Assembly: GCA_045614225.1 (NCBI GenBank)
Contig: JAZLCO010000014.1
Location: 1-46,778 of the forward strand
Length of the DNA stretch: 46,778 bases
Source: UBA9715 sp045614225
GTDB lineage: Bacteria > Actinomycetota > Coriobacteriia > Coriobacteriales > Eggerthellaceae
Direction of reading: 5' to 3'
In this document: positions 15,204-23,029 of the stretch, in pieces
Numbering within the stretch: the first letter of the stretch is position 1
Layout: each line of letters starts with the position of its first letter
Position numbers and translations under genes: made by a program
The notes under the pieces: model-generated
The model's input: only the letters and a program-made list of their open reading frames with translations
Databases searched by the model: none
Told to the model about the DNA's origin: nothing

Positions 15204-16091
15204 ATGAAGAGCTCGGCATTGAACCATTCATATTCGAGGCGCGATGTAATCAAGCTGACCGGCATTGCAGGAGCAGCTTTGGCGGGAAGCGCGTTGTTTG
15301 CAGGCTGCTCGTCTTCGGGTGGGTCGGCATCTGCAAGTGCTAGCGCCGCAAGTGCAAGTGCGTCAGGGAGCGCGAGTGCTGCAAGCGCCAGCGCGTCTGC
15401 GAGCGCAGCATCGCTTACGGGTTCGCAACTGAACATTTACTGTGGTGCAGGCATGACCGACCCGTTCACCGAGATTGCCGAGGCCTTCGAGAAGGCAACC
15501 GGCTGCAAGATGAACGTCACGTTCGCGAATGCCGCCCAGATCCAAACGCAGATCGACACGACGAAGGAAGGCGACTTCTTCATCGCAGGTTCGGCTGAGG
15601 AACTCAAACCGGTCGAACAGTATGTCCAGGAAAGTGAAAGCCTCGTCAAGCACATCCCGGTTATCGCAGTGCCCACCGCCAACCCGAAAGGCATTGCGGG
15701 ACTGGCCGACCTGGCGAATGCCGACACGCTGCTGATCGGTGACCCCGAGTCGACGCCCATTGGCAAGATCGCCAAGAAAGCTCTCACCGATGCCGGCATT
15801 TGGGAAGGCCTCAACGCAAAGGGTGCCATCACCACGACCACGACCGCTCCGCAGATTGCGACCGCGCTGGCCAACGGCGAGGGCGATGCGGGCATCGTTT
15901 GGAAAGAGAACGTCAAGGCCGATGGTGCCACGATTGTCGAAACGGCGGATCTCGACAGCTATGTGAAAGTCATCCCGGCTGCTTTGCTCACCTCTGTTGC
16001 CGATGAGGTTGCTGCCGCCGAGTTCCAGGATTACTTGGGCACGACTGAGGCCCAGGATATCTGGAAAAAGTATGGCTACGAACTGGCGTAA
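15204..16091 (+). CDS. ModA-like substrate-binding lipoprotein 1 (Tat signal)
   Basis: The 295-aa protein has the Tat-type signal YSRRDVIKLTG, a hydrophobic region and lipobox FAGCSS. A Ser/Ala linker (about 37-70) precedes a class II periplasmic binding fold of the ModA type (LNIYCGAGMTDPFTEIAEAFEKATG..., IGDPESTPIGKIAKKAL, TALANGEGDAGIVW). It probably delivers molybdate or tungstate to the permease at 16159; which oxyanion cannot be told from sequence. GGAAGGCGAGGG supports the ATG. It differs clearly from the second ModA at 21976. Confidence 0.88.
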   Translation: MKSSALNHSYSRRDVIKLTGIAGAALAGSALFAGCSSSGGSASASASAASASASGSASAASASASASAASLTGSQLNIYCGAGMTDPFTEIAEAFEKATGCKMNVTFANAAQIQTQIDTTKEGDFFIAGSAEELKPVEQYVQESESLVKHIPVIAVPTANPKGIAGLADLANADTLLIGDPESTPIGKIAKKALTDAGIWEGLNAKGAITTTTTAPQIATALANGEGDAGIVWKENVKADGATIVETADLDSYVKVIPAALLTSVADEVAAAEFQDYLGTTEAQDIWKKYGYELA

Positions 16092-16110
16092 GCCAATTCC
16101 TTCCCTTCCG

Positions 16111-16146
16111 AACGCGGGCGTCTCAGCGTGAAGGCGCCCGCGTTCC
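16111..16146 (+). terminator. Intercistronic hairpin after binding-protein gene
   Basis: GAACGCGGGCG...GCGCCCGCGTTC forms an 11-12 bp GC stem without a T-run, between the binding-protein and permease genes. Such hairpins commonly stabilise or partly terminate the message so that the binding protein is made in excess. Confidence 0.65.
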
Positions 16147-16158
16147 CATAGACGCATC

Positions 16159-17004
16159 ATGTCAAGTCAGACAAAGTCCAAGAAAAAACACGCAGGTCGC
16201 AAACGCGATCTGTTTCCCGTTGCGTGCATCGTCATCGCATGTGTACCGCTGCTGTTCATCTGCAGCGCCATCATGACCATCATCGCCGGCGGCGTCACGC
16301 ACGTCGGCGAGGCCGTCACCTCGGCCGAGGTGCTGTTCTCCTTGCGCATGAGCGTTGTGACGTCGACCATATCGACGACGCTGTGTTTGCTGTTAGCGCT
16401 GCCTACGGCCTATGCGCTAACGCGCACGAACATGCCGTTCAAGCGCGCGGCCGAGACGCTCATGCAGCTCACGTTGTCGTTGCCCTACATCCTTCTGGGT
16501 TTTGCGCTTTTACTGATGTTCTCGTCTCCGGCAGGCAAAGCGCTCAAAGACATCGGCTTCGCAGTGGTGTTCCAGCCCGTAGGCATTGTGTTTGCACAGC
16601 TCATTGTGAATCTGCCGTTTTCGATTCGCATGGTGCGCACAGCGTTCGGCGACGTGAATCCTCGCATGGAGTTCGTGGCGAAGACGCTGGGCGCCAGCTC
16701 ATTCGAAACGTTTCGCACGATTGTTCTGCCCATCTGCCGCAACTCGATCATCTCGACGTTCGTGCTCACGTGGGCGCGCGGTATGGGCGAGTTCGGCGCC
16801 ACGCTCATGCTCGTCGGCGTCACACGCATGCGAACAGAGACCTTGCCGGGCAGCGTGTACCTTTCGATTTCCACTGGCAATACCGATACGGCCATGGCAA
16901 CGGCGATGATCATGCTCATCGTCTCGGCCATCACGCTCGTGATCGCCAACGTGCTGAGCAAGCCTGTCGGTGGCAGTCGTGTCGAGCGCCGACGAAAGAC
17001 TTGA
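16159..17004 (+). CDS. ModB-like ABC permease 1
   Basis: The 281-aa protein has an N-terminal basic stretch and about six membrane helices of the BPD_transp_1 (CysT/ModB) type. The ATPase-contacting EAA loop is FVAKTLGASSFETFRTIVLPICRNSI, followed by ARGMGEFGATLMLVG, typical of molybdate/sulfate permeases. It works with the binding protein at 15204 and the ATPase at 17072. No strong ribosome site precedes the ATG. Confidence 0.9.
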   Translation: MSSQTKSKKKHAGRKRDLFPVACIVIACVPLLFICSAIMTIIAGGVTHVGEAVTSAEVLFSLRMSVVTSTISTTLCLLLALPTAYALTRTNMPFKRAAETLMQLTLSLPYILLGFALLLMFSSPAGKALKDIGFAVVFQPVGIVFAQLIVNLPFSIRMVRTAFGDVNPRMEFVAKTLGASSFETFRTIVLPICRNSIISTFVLTWARGMGEFGATLMLVGVTRMRTETLPGSVYLSISTGNTDTAMATAMIMLIVSAITLVIANVLSKPVGGSRVERRRKT

Positions 17005-17071
17005 TGAAAAACGAGGTCTTTGCGGGCGTGATTCATCGCGCCCGATGTATGGCATCTTCTAGAAGGGGAGC

Positions 17072-17788
17072 ATGGCAGGAAGCATCGACATACGGGGTTT
17101 GCGGGTCACGCGTGGCGAGTTCACGCTGACGGTCGACGAGCTTGCGATCAACGCGGGCGAAATCTTCGCCATCTTGGGGACGACCGGGTCGGGCAAGACC
17201 GTGCTCATGGAGTCGATCGCCGGTGCCTACCCGATAGACGAAGGCGCGATACTGCTCGACGGCGAAGACATCGAAGCGCTTCCCATACAGCAGCGCCATC
17301 TGGGCATCTTGTACCAAGATTATGCGCTGTTCCCGCATATGACCGTACGAGACAACATCGCCTACGGCTTGAAGCACAGTCGTCCGCGCCGCCACGATAT
17401 CACCGAGCGCGTCGACGAGATGTTGGCGCTGTTCGGCATCGAGCATCTTGCTGACCGCTTCCCAGGTGTCATCAGTGGGGGAGAATCGCAGCGCACTGCA
17501 CTGGCCCGCGCGCTCGTGCTCCGCCCTGGAACGCTGATTCTCGACGAGCCGTTTTCTGCGCTCGATCCGACGACCAAGCTGCAGATGTACGCAATGTTGC
17601 GCGAAGTGCATGTCAGTTTCGGTTGCACCATCGTTTTCGTCACGCATGATTTCAACGAGGCACAGACGCTCGCGGACCGCGTGGGCATCATCCTCGACGG
17701 CAGTTTGCGTTGCGTCGTCGCTGCGGATGCTCTGTTCGACGACGAGCATGCTCCCGAGGTGAAGCAGTTCCTCGGTATTGCCGAGTGA
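17072..17788 (+). CDS. ModC-like ABC ATPase 1 (short, no TOBE/Mop domain)
   Basis: The 238-aa protein has a Walker A GTTGSGKT, a Q-loop LYQDYALFPHMTV, the signature ISGGESQRTALARAL, Walker B LILDEPFSALDP and an H-loop VTHDFNEA. It completes the importer begun at 15204. It stops soon after the nucleotide-binding domain, so it lacks the C-terminal Mop domain that typical ModC proteins use for feedback by molybdate. GAAGGGGAGC precedes the ATG. Confidence 0.9.
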   Translation: MAGSIDIRGLRVTRGEFTLTVDELAINAGEIFAILGTTGSGKTVLMESIAGAYPIDEGAILLDGEDIEALPIQQRHLGILYQDYALFPHMTVRDNIAYGLKHSRPRRHDITERVDEMLALFGIEHLADRFPGVISGGESQRTALARALVLRPGTLILDEPFSALDPTTKLQMYAMLREVHVSFGCTIVFVTHDFNEAQTLADRVGIILDGSLRCVVAADALFDDEHAPEVKQFLGIAE

Positions 17789-17868
17789 CGTCGGTGCGGC
17801 AATTTCAACCTGATGTTTCAGTTGTCAAACGCCAATCAGGTATCTGATGGGTTGAGGATCTCTTCATA

Positions 17869-17911
17869 ATGTACGGACGTGTTGGAGAGGCTCTCCAACA
17901 CGTCCGTACAT
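17869..17911. repeat. Perfect 43-bp palindrome with one-base centre
   Basis: Arms 17869-17889 and 17891-17911 (21 bp each) are exactly complementary around a single G. Such a short loop favours a cruciform or fold-back rather than an RNA terminator. It lies between the convergent ATPase and second Mop genes, beside a terminator-like hairpin. Confidence 0.9.
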
Positions 17912-17913
17912 GA

Positions 17914-17943
17914 CGAAGGGCCGGCTTTTGTGCCGACCCTTCG
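17914..17943. terminator. Probable bidirectional terminator
   Basis: CGAAGGGCCGGC-ttttgt-GCCGACCCTTCG forms a 12-bp stem with one G-U pair between the convergent ModC-like and Mop genes. T-runs are weak on both sides. Confidence 0.65.
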
Positions 17944-17967
17944 TGTTGATTGGAGTCAAGGCGACTG

Positions 17968-18390
17968 TTAGTCGACAGCGACCATCACGTCGGTAGCCTT
18001 GATGATGGCGACGGCCTTCTTGCCCTCGGCGAGCTCGAGCGCTTCGATGGACTCGTTGGTGATGGAGCCCGTGATGCGTGCGCCGTCGGCATCCTTGATG
18101 GTCACGCTGCCGTTCACGGCACCTTCCTTGAGAGCCACGATCGTGCCCTCGATCTGGTTGCGGGCCGAGATGCCCTCGATCTTCTCGGTTGCGAACATGA
18201 CGTTCGTGGCCTTGATGACGGCGTAGCACTCCTTGCCCTCCTCGAGGCCGAGCTCCTTGACGGACTCCATCGTGATGTCGGCCTTGATGGGGTTGTGGTT
18301 GCCGCGGCAGATGACGACGACTGCGTTCACTGCGCCCTCGCGGATGGTCTTGACGGTGCCCTTGATCTGGTTGCGTGCGCTGATCTTCAT
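17968..18390 (-). CDS. Tandem Mop-domain molybdenum-binding protein (molbindin), copy 2
   Basis: The 140-aa protein has two Mop domains and is a close paralogue of the protein at 3005. Residues 1-70 differ only at position 17 (K/R) and 69 (S/E), while the second domain differs at more than a dozen sites (for example IVALKEGAVNGSVTIKDADGARIT here). Like its relative it should bind molybdate or tungstate in the cytoplasm. AAAGGAAG precedes the ATG at 18390; the frame is open further upstream but without a suitable start. It is divergent from the binding-protein gene at 18652. Confidence 0.93.
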   Translation of the reverse strand: MKISARNQIKGTVKTIREGAVNAVVVICRGNHNPIKADITMESVKELGLEEGKECYAVIKATNVMFATEKIEGISARNQIEGTIVALKEGAVNGSVTIKDADGARITGSITNESIEALELAEGKKAVAIIKATDVMVAVD

Positions 18391-18526
18391 GGTGTTGCTT
18401 CCTTTCGTTGTCGGCCGGTCGCCTGCCGGCCGGTCTGTCCTGTTTTGTGCCCGCCCTTGCGGACAACTGCAGTATGCGCCTGCCATGCCACCTGCAATTG
18501 CACCAGTGTGCTTCCTTCACAAACGT

Positions 18527-18564
18527 CGTCACGTTTCGTCACGTCCCGTTTATAAAATTATTCA
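18527..18564 (-). promoter_or_regulatory. GTGACGAAAC tandem repeat and AT-rich element
   Basis: On the minus strand, GTGACGAAACGTGACG (18542 to 18527) is a near-perfect 10-bp-phased direct repeat. It matches the element before Mop copy 1. The AT-rich TGAATAATTTT (18564 to 18554) precedes it by 11 bases, in the same relative order as before copy 1. The interval also has to hold the promoter of the divergent gene at 18652. Confidence 0.5.
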
Positions 18565-18651
18565 TTGAAAAAAATATATACGTGAGAATATAATTCATGA
18601 GTCAGCATAAATCTGACATGGAACGAAGAACCATCTAGGAAGGGATATCTC

Positions 18652-19845
18652 ATGGCAGAATCCAACAAGCAGGTCACGCTTAACGAAAACGGCATCTCGC
18701 GCCGCAAGTTCCTCACGCTGGGCGCAGTGGGCGCCGGCACCGTCGCCGCACTCGGTGCGTTCGGTTGCTCGTCGGGCGGTTCTTCCGCGGCAAGCGCATC
18801 TGCGTCGGCAGACGCGTCGGCGAGCGCTTCCGCAGCGTCGGCATCTGCTGCATCGAAGCAGGAGATATCCTTCAAGGATCAGAACGACTACGACGTCACG
18901 GTCACCGTTCCGTGCGAGCGCATGGTCGTGCTGCAGCATCACTCGCTCGACATGCTCTGCCAGCTCGGAGCACAAGACAACATCGTCGGCATCGTTGATA
19001 GCTGGAAGAAGAACCTGGGCGACTACATGACCGAGGTCTTCCCGGGCATCGAAAGCCTGCCCATGCCGGGTGGCCTGTCCGAGTGGAACGTCGAGCAGAT
19101 TGCAGCGCTTTCCCCCGACGTGGTCATCGCAGCGTCGCAGGCACCCGAAGATGCCATGCAGCAGATTCGCGACCTGGGCATCCCCGTGGTTGTCGTGTCG
19201 CTGCGCGGCGAGGGCAAGCAGGCCGAGGCGCAGAACCCGCGCCTGGCCGACGCCGATGCCGCCTACACCGAGGGCTGCGAATGGGCCGTCAAGACGCTCG
19301 GCAAACTGGCCGGTAAAGAAGATACCGCCGAGGAAATCTGGAACTTCTGCCTGGATAGCCGCGACATCGTCGACAAGGCCGTCGGCGACATCAAGGACGA
19401 CGAGCGCGTGAAGGTCGCCGTGCTCGCCAACGGCATCGCTTACGGCAACGACAAGTACGTCGGCTGCCAGCTGCTGCGCTCAGGTGCTGTCAACGCCGTG
19501 GCGCTCGCGGGCGTGCAAGGCAACACCGACTACAATGCAGAGCTCGTGGCAACGTGGAATCCCGAGGCCATCATCACACAGGACCGTTATCCCGACGACT
19601 ACAAGACCATCACGACCGATCCGCAGTACGCCGAGGTCCAGGCCGTGAAGGACGGCAAGGTCATCGAGGCGCCTTACTGGACCAAACCGTGGGGCAACCC
19701 CGACACCGACTCTATCGCGCTGGGCGAGCTGTGGTTGGCCCACACGTTCTATCCCGAGAAGGTAACTGCCAAGCAGGTTCAGGAAAAGGCCGAGAACTTC
19801 TACGACTGGTTCTACGGCATCAAGTTCACCGGAACAGTCGAGTAG
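18652..19845 (+). CDS. FecB/BtuF-like ABC substrate-binding lipoprotein 2 (Tat signal)
   Basis: The 397-aa protein has a Tat-type signal (ISRRKFLTLG), a lipobox FGCSS, a Ser/Ala/Asp linker (about 42-70) and a class III binding-protein fold: CERMVVLQHHSLDMLCQLGAQDNIVGI, WNVEQIAALSPDVVIA, and a C-terminal lobe with ATWNPEAIITQD. It shares architecture with the lipoprotein at 10775 but is clearly diverged, so the ligands may differ. Metal chelates, cobalamin and molybdate (MolA type) are possible; the locus favours molybdenum. AGGAAGGGA precedes the ATG. Permease and ATPase genes follow. Confidence 0.88.
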   Translation: MAESNKQVTLNENGISRRKFLTLGAVGAGTVAALGAFGCSSGGSSAASASASADASASASAASASAASKQEISFKDQNDYDVTVTVPCERMVVLQHHSLDMLCQLGAQDNIVGIVDSWKKNLGDYMTEVFPGIESLPMPGGLSEWNVEQIAALSPDVVIAASQAPEDAMQQIRDLGIPVVVVSLRGEGKQAEAQNPRLADADAAYTEGCEWAVKTLGKLAGKEDTAEEIWNFCLDSRDIVDKAVGDIKDDERVKVAVLANGIAYGNDKYVGCQLLRSGAVNAVALAGVQGNTDYNAELVATWNPEAIITQDRYPDDYKTITTDPQYAEVQAVKDGKVIEAPYWTKPWGNPDTDSIALGELWLAHTFYPEKVTAKQVQEKAENFYDWFYGIKFTGTVE

Positions 19846-19874
19846 CCCTCGCTGTTCGATTTTCCCTTCCTAAA

Positions 19875-19936
19875 GGGCGGCATGGCTAAGCGGCTAGCGT
19901 CTTGGACTGCGCAATGACCCGCTTGCTGTGCCGCCC
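19875..19936 (+). other. Intercistronic stem-loop
   Basis: GGGCGGCA (19875-19882) pairs with TGCCGCCC (19929-19936), closing a loop with further short pairings (AGCGG/CCGCT). It lies between the binding-protein and permease genes, like the hairpin at 16111-16146 in the other transporter, and may help set the protein ratio. Confidence 0.5.
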
Positions 19937-19959
19937 GCACATTCTACGAAAGGTCGTTT

Positions 19960-20982
19960 ATGACCGATAGGAAACGCTCGGGGTTTTGGATGACCTTGAC
20001 GGGTATCGTGCTGATCATCCTGCCTATTTTGTTTTTCGTGTTCTCGTTGGCGCTCGGTTCCTACGATGTTGGCCCCATCGACGTATGCCAGATCATCTGG
20101 TGCAAGATGATTGGCCAGACGCCACCGCAAGATGCGCTCACCGCCAACGTCATCTGGCAGGTTCGCCTGCCGCGCGTCTGTGCTGCAGCGCTCGTTGGGG
20201 CGGGGCTTTCAGTGGCGGGAGCCGTGTTTCAAGGCGTCTTTCGCAACCCATTGGCTTCGCCTTACACGTTGGGTGTATCCAACGGTGCTGGCTTCGGTGC
20301 GGCACTTGCCATCGTGCTTTCGCTTGGTGCGGCAGGCATCCAGTTGTTCGCCGTGGCATTCGGGCTTCTGGCCGTGGCGCTCACGTTCCTCATCGCCAGC
20401 CGCAGTCGGCGCAACACCGTCACGCTCGTGCTGGCCGGTATGCTCATCGGTGCGTTGTTCTCGTCTCTTGTGTCGTTGTTGAAGTTCACGGCCGACCCGC
20501 TCGAAAAGCTGCCGCAGATCGTCTATTGGCTCATGGGCTCGCTGTCGGGCTCGTCGTTCGAAGAGCTGGCGAAGATCTTGCCGTTCTACATCGTGTGCAT
20601 GGCTGCGGTGTTCCTGCTGCGTTGGCGCACGAACGTGCTGTCGTTGGGCGATCAAGAGGCCAAGTCGTTCGGCCTGAACGTTCGCCGCGACCGCGCCATC
20701 GTCATCGGCACGTCCAGCATGCTCACCGCGCTTGTCGTGTCCATCTCGGGCATCATCGGCTGGGTGGGCATCGTAGTGCCGCATTTGGCGCGCATGCTCG
20801 TCGGACCCGATTTCCGCAAGCTCATTCCCACATCGGTGTCTATCGGCATTTGCTACCTGCTGATCGTAGACGATTTGTGCCGCACCCTCACGGCTTCCGA
20901 GATCCCGCTGGGCGTTATCACGGGCATCATCGGCGTGCCATTGTTCCTGTACTTCATTTACAAGAAGAAGGTGAGCTGGTAA
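19960..20982 (+). CDS. FecCD-family ABC permease 2
   Basis: The 340-aa protein has 9-10 membrane helices with family marks RLPRVCAAALVGAGLSVAGAVFQGVFRNPLASPYTLG and GWVGIVVPHLARMLVGPD. It forms the channel of the importer made with the lipoprotein at 18652 and the ATPase that starts one base after its stop codon. GAAAGGTC precedes the ATG. Unlike permease 1 it has no long charged N-terminus. Confidence 0.92.
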   Translation: MTDRKRSGFWMTLTGIVLIILPILFFVFSLALGSYDVGPIDVCQIIWCKMIGQTPPQDALTANVIWQVRLPRVCAAALVGAGLSVAGAVFQGVFRNPLASPYTLGVSNGAGFGAALAIVLSLGAAGIQLFAVAFGLLAVALTFLIASRSRRNTVTLVLAGMLIGALFSSLVSLLKFTADPLEKLPQIVYWLMGSLSGSSFEELAKILPFYIVCMAAVFLLRWRTNVLSLGDQEAKSFGLNVRRDRAIVIGTSSMLTALVVSISGIIGWVGIVVPHLARMLVGPDFRKLIPTSVSIGICYLLIVDDLCRTLTASEIPLGVITGIIGVPLFLYFIYKKKVSW

Positions 20983-21759
20983 ATGAACCTTACGGTCGAC
21001 GACATCACCTTCGGATACGATGCCGAGCGCAACGTGCTCGAGCACCTCTCGTTCACTTACGATTCTCCCGAGGTGCTGTGCATCTTGGGCTCGAACGGCA
21101 TGGGCAAATCGACGCTGCTGCAATGCATCATCGGGGCGTTCCAGATTTCGGCGGGGTCGATTACGGTCGACGGCGTACCCGTGGGCGACTACAAGGCCCG
21201 CGACTTTGCGCGCAAGGTTGCTTACATCCCGCAATCGCATACGCCGTCATTTGCCTACAAGGTCATCGACATCGTGACCATGGGGCGCACCTCGCGCATA
21301 GGTTATTTGGCCAATCCGAGTGACGACGATGTGGCGTTTGCTCGTGAACAGCTCGATTACTTAGGGGTGGGGCATCTTGCCGAGAAGCCTTACACCGATA
21401 TCTCAGGTGGCGAGCGGCAGCTGGTGATGATTGCCTCGGCGCTCACGCAAGAGCCCGAGCTCATGATATTGGACGAACCCACGGCGCATCTCGATTTCGG
21501 CAACGCCTACCGCTTCGTAGAGTTGGTCGAGAAACTGCGCGAACGCGACATGGGCGTGTTGATGACCACGCATTTCCCCGACCACGCACTTATGCTGGGT
21601 TCGCGCACAGCTGTGCTTTCAGGTGGGCGCATCATCGCCGAGGGGCTGGCAAGCGATGTCATCACCGACGAGAGCATGTGCGAACTCTACGGTATCGAGG
21701 TGCACGTCGAGCACGTCGGTAATCGCATCATCTGCATTCCCGGGTCGTTAACATTGTAG
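20983..21759 (+). CDS. FecE/BtuD-like ABC ATPase 2
   Basis: The 258-aa protein has a Walker A GSNGMGKST, the signature ISGGERQLVMIASAL, Walker B LMILDEPTAHLD and an H-loop TTHFPDHA. The ATG directly follows the permease stop, so translation is probably coupled. Its C-terminus, VGNRIICIPGSLTL, is what the remnant at 1579-1662 matches. Confidence 0.92.
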   Translation: MNLTVDDITFGYDAERNVLEHLSFTYDSPEVLCILGSNGMGKSTLLQCIIGAFQISAGSITVDGVPVGDYKARDFARKVAYIPQSHTPSFAYKVIDIVTMGRTSRIGYLANPSDDDVAFAREQLDYLGVGHLAEKPYTDISGGERQLVMIASALTQEPELMILDEPTAHLDFGNAYRFVELVEKLRERDMGVLMTTHFPDHALMLGSRTAVLSGGRIIAEGLASDVITDESMCELYGIEVHVEHVGNRIICIPGSLTL

Positions 21760-21810
21760 GTAGGACACCCTTCGATTTACTGGTCGAAAACCACATGTTT
21801 TTGGCTTCTA

Positions 21811-21877
21811 TATCACGTTTCATCACTGTTCGTACCATTATGTACCAACGAAAATAAATTTGAAATAAAATAATTCG
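21811..21877. promoter_or_regulatory. Control region of modA: GTGATGAAAC tandem and AT-rich site
   Basis: On the minus strand 21826 to 21811 reads GTGATGAAACGTGATA, matching the elements before both Mop genes. It is preceded on that strand by TGGTACGAACA, which also occurs before the moaA element. AAAATAATTCG at 21867-21877 is a two-mismatch relative of CGAATWATTCG. The element points away from modA, opposite to its orientation at the Mop genes. Confidence 0.45.
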
Positions 21878-21975
21878 TAATTGACGTTAATCTAATAAGG
21901 GAATAATATTATGAAATCATCTGCTGTACAGGGAAAGAGCTGTGCGGCAAAGGGAAATACAAGGGAAGGAAACAC

Positions 21976-22911
21976 ATGAAGAAACGCATGCACATCGTTG
22001 TGGCAGCCGCGTTCGCGATGGCTCTCGTCGCCGCGTTCGCGCTTGTCGGCTGCTCATCGGGCAGCAACTCTGCTTCGGCCAGCGCATCTGCCGAAAGCGC
22101 CAGCACCTCGGCGGCTTCCGCCAGCGCCAGCGCAGCGGCCGCTGATCCGGTCGAGCTGCAGATCTTCGCAGCCAACTCGCTGTCGAAGGCCATGGCCGAG
22201 GTTCAAGAGCTCTACACGAGCCAGAACCCCAATGTCACCTTTGCTGACACGCAGTACAAGGCTTCCGGCGAATTGAACTCGATGCTCGAAGCTGGTTCCT
22301 ACGCCGACATCGAGATCACGGCTTCCAAGGGCACGATGGACAAGGCCGAAGAGGCTGGTTACATCGACCCGGCCACCCGCGTGACTATGTTCAAGAACGA
22401 CCTGGTCATCGTGACCGCCGCTGGCAACAATGACATCACCGAGGTCACCCTCGACGACGTTGCCGCTGGCAAGTACACTGTGTGCGTTGGCGACGACTCC
22501 GTGCCTGCTGGCAACTACGCCAACCAGTCACTGAGCACCGTCGGCTGCTTCAACGACCCCGACGGCAAGGTCGGCTCCGAGAGCGCTGGCAAGGCTAATG
22601 GCACCGACGCTTACGCTGGCACCCCGATCGAAGGCAAGGTCGTCACCGACACCTCCGTCGGCAACGTCTGCAAGCATGCCGAGTCCGGCGACGTTGACAT
22701 CGCCTTCGTGTACACCTCCGACGTCGAGCGCTTCGGCGGCGTGAAGGTTGTCGGCACGGTTCCTGGCGACACCCACAAGAACATCACCTATCCTGGCGCT
22801 GTCTGCGCTCAGTCCACCAACGCCGAGGCCGCCCAGGCATTCCTCGACTGGTGCCTCTCCGACAAGGATGCTCAGGAAATCTGGCAGAAGTGGGGCTTCG
22901 AGCTCGCCTAA
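21976..22911 (+). CDS. modA: Molybdate-binding lipoprotein ModA
   Basis: The 311-aa protein has a Sec lipoprotein signal (MKKRMHIVVAAAFAMALVAA, lipobox LVGCSS), a Ser/Ala linker (about 27-56) and a ModA domain. The domain includes LQIFAANSLSKAMAEVQELY, ASKGTMDKAEEAGYI, FKNDLVIV and GDDSVPAGNYANQSL, all typical. It binds molybdate or tungstate outside the membrane and passes it to ModB. It is the only one of the four binding proteins without a twin-arginine signal. AAGGGAAGGAAA precedes the ATG. modB and modC follow. Confidence 0.93.
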   Translation: MKKRMHIVVAAAFAMALVAAFALVGCSSGSNSASASASAESASTSAASASASAAAADPVELQIFAANSLSKAMAEVQELYTSQNPNVTFADTQYKASGELNSMLEAGSYADIEITASKGTMDKAEEAGYIDPATRVTMFKNDLVIVTAAGNNDITEVTLDDVAAGKYTVCVGDDSVPAGNYANQSLSTVGCFNDPDGKVGSESAGKANGTDAYAGTPIEGKVVTDTSVGNVCKHAESGDVDIAFVYTSDVERFGGVKVVGTVPGDTHKNITYPGAVCAQSTNAEAAQAFLDWCLSDKDAQEIWQKWGFELA

Positions 22912-22975
22912 GCTGGAAATGTTCTAGCGAGAGCACATACTCTTTGAGAAATAGTCTTGAAAGAGTAATATATGC

Positions 22976-23001
22976 GGGGGAGTCGGATAGCCGGCTCCCC
23001 C
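22976..23001 (+). terminator. Intercistronic hairpin modA-modB
   Basis: GGGGGAGTCGG-atag-CCGGCTCCCCC forms an 11-bp stem followed by CTTTCG rather than a long T-run. It is probably a partial terminator or an mRNA-stabilising element that favours modA expression. Confidence 0.7.
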
Positions 23002-23029
23002 CTTTCGATTTCTAGTGAAGGAATGCCCA

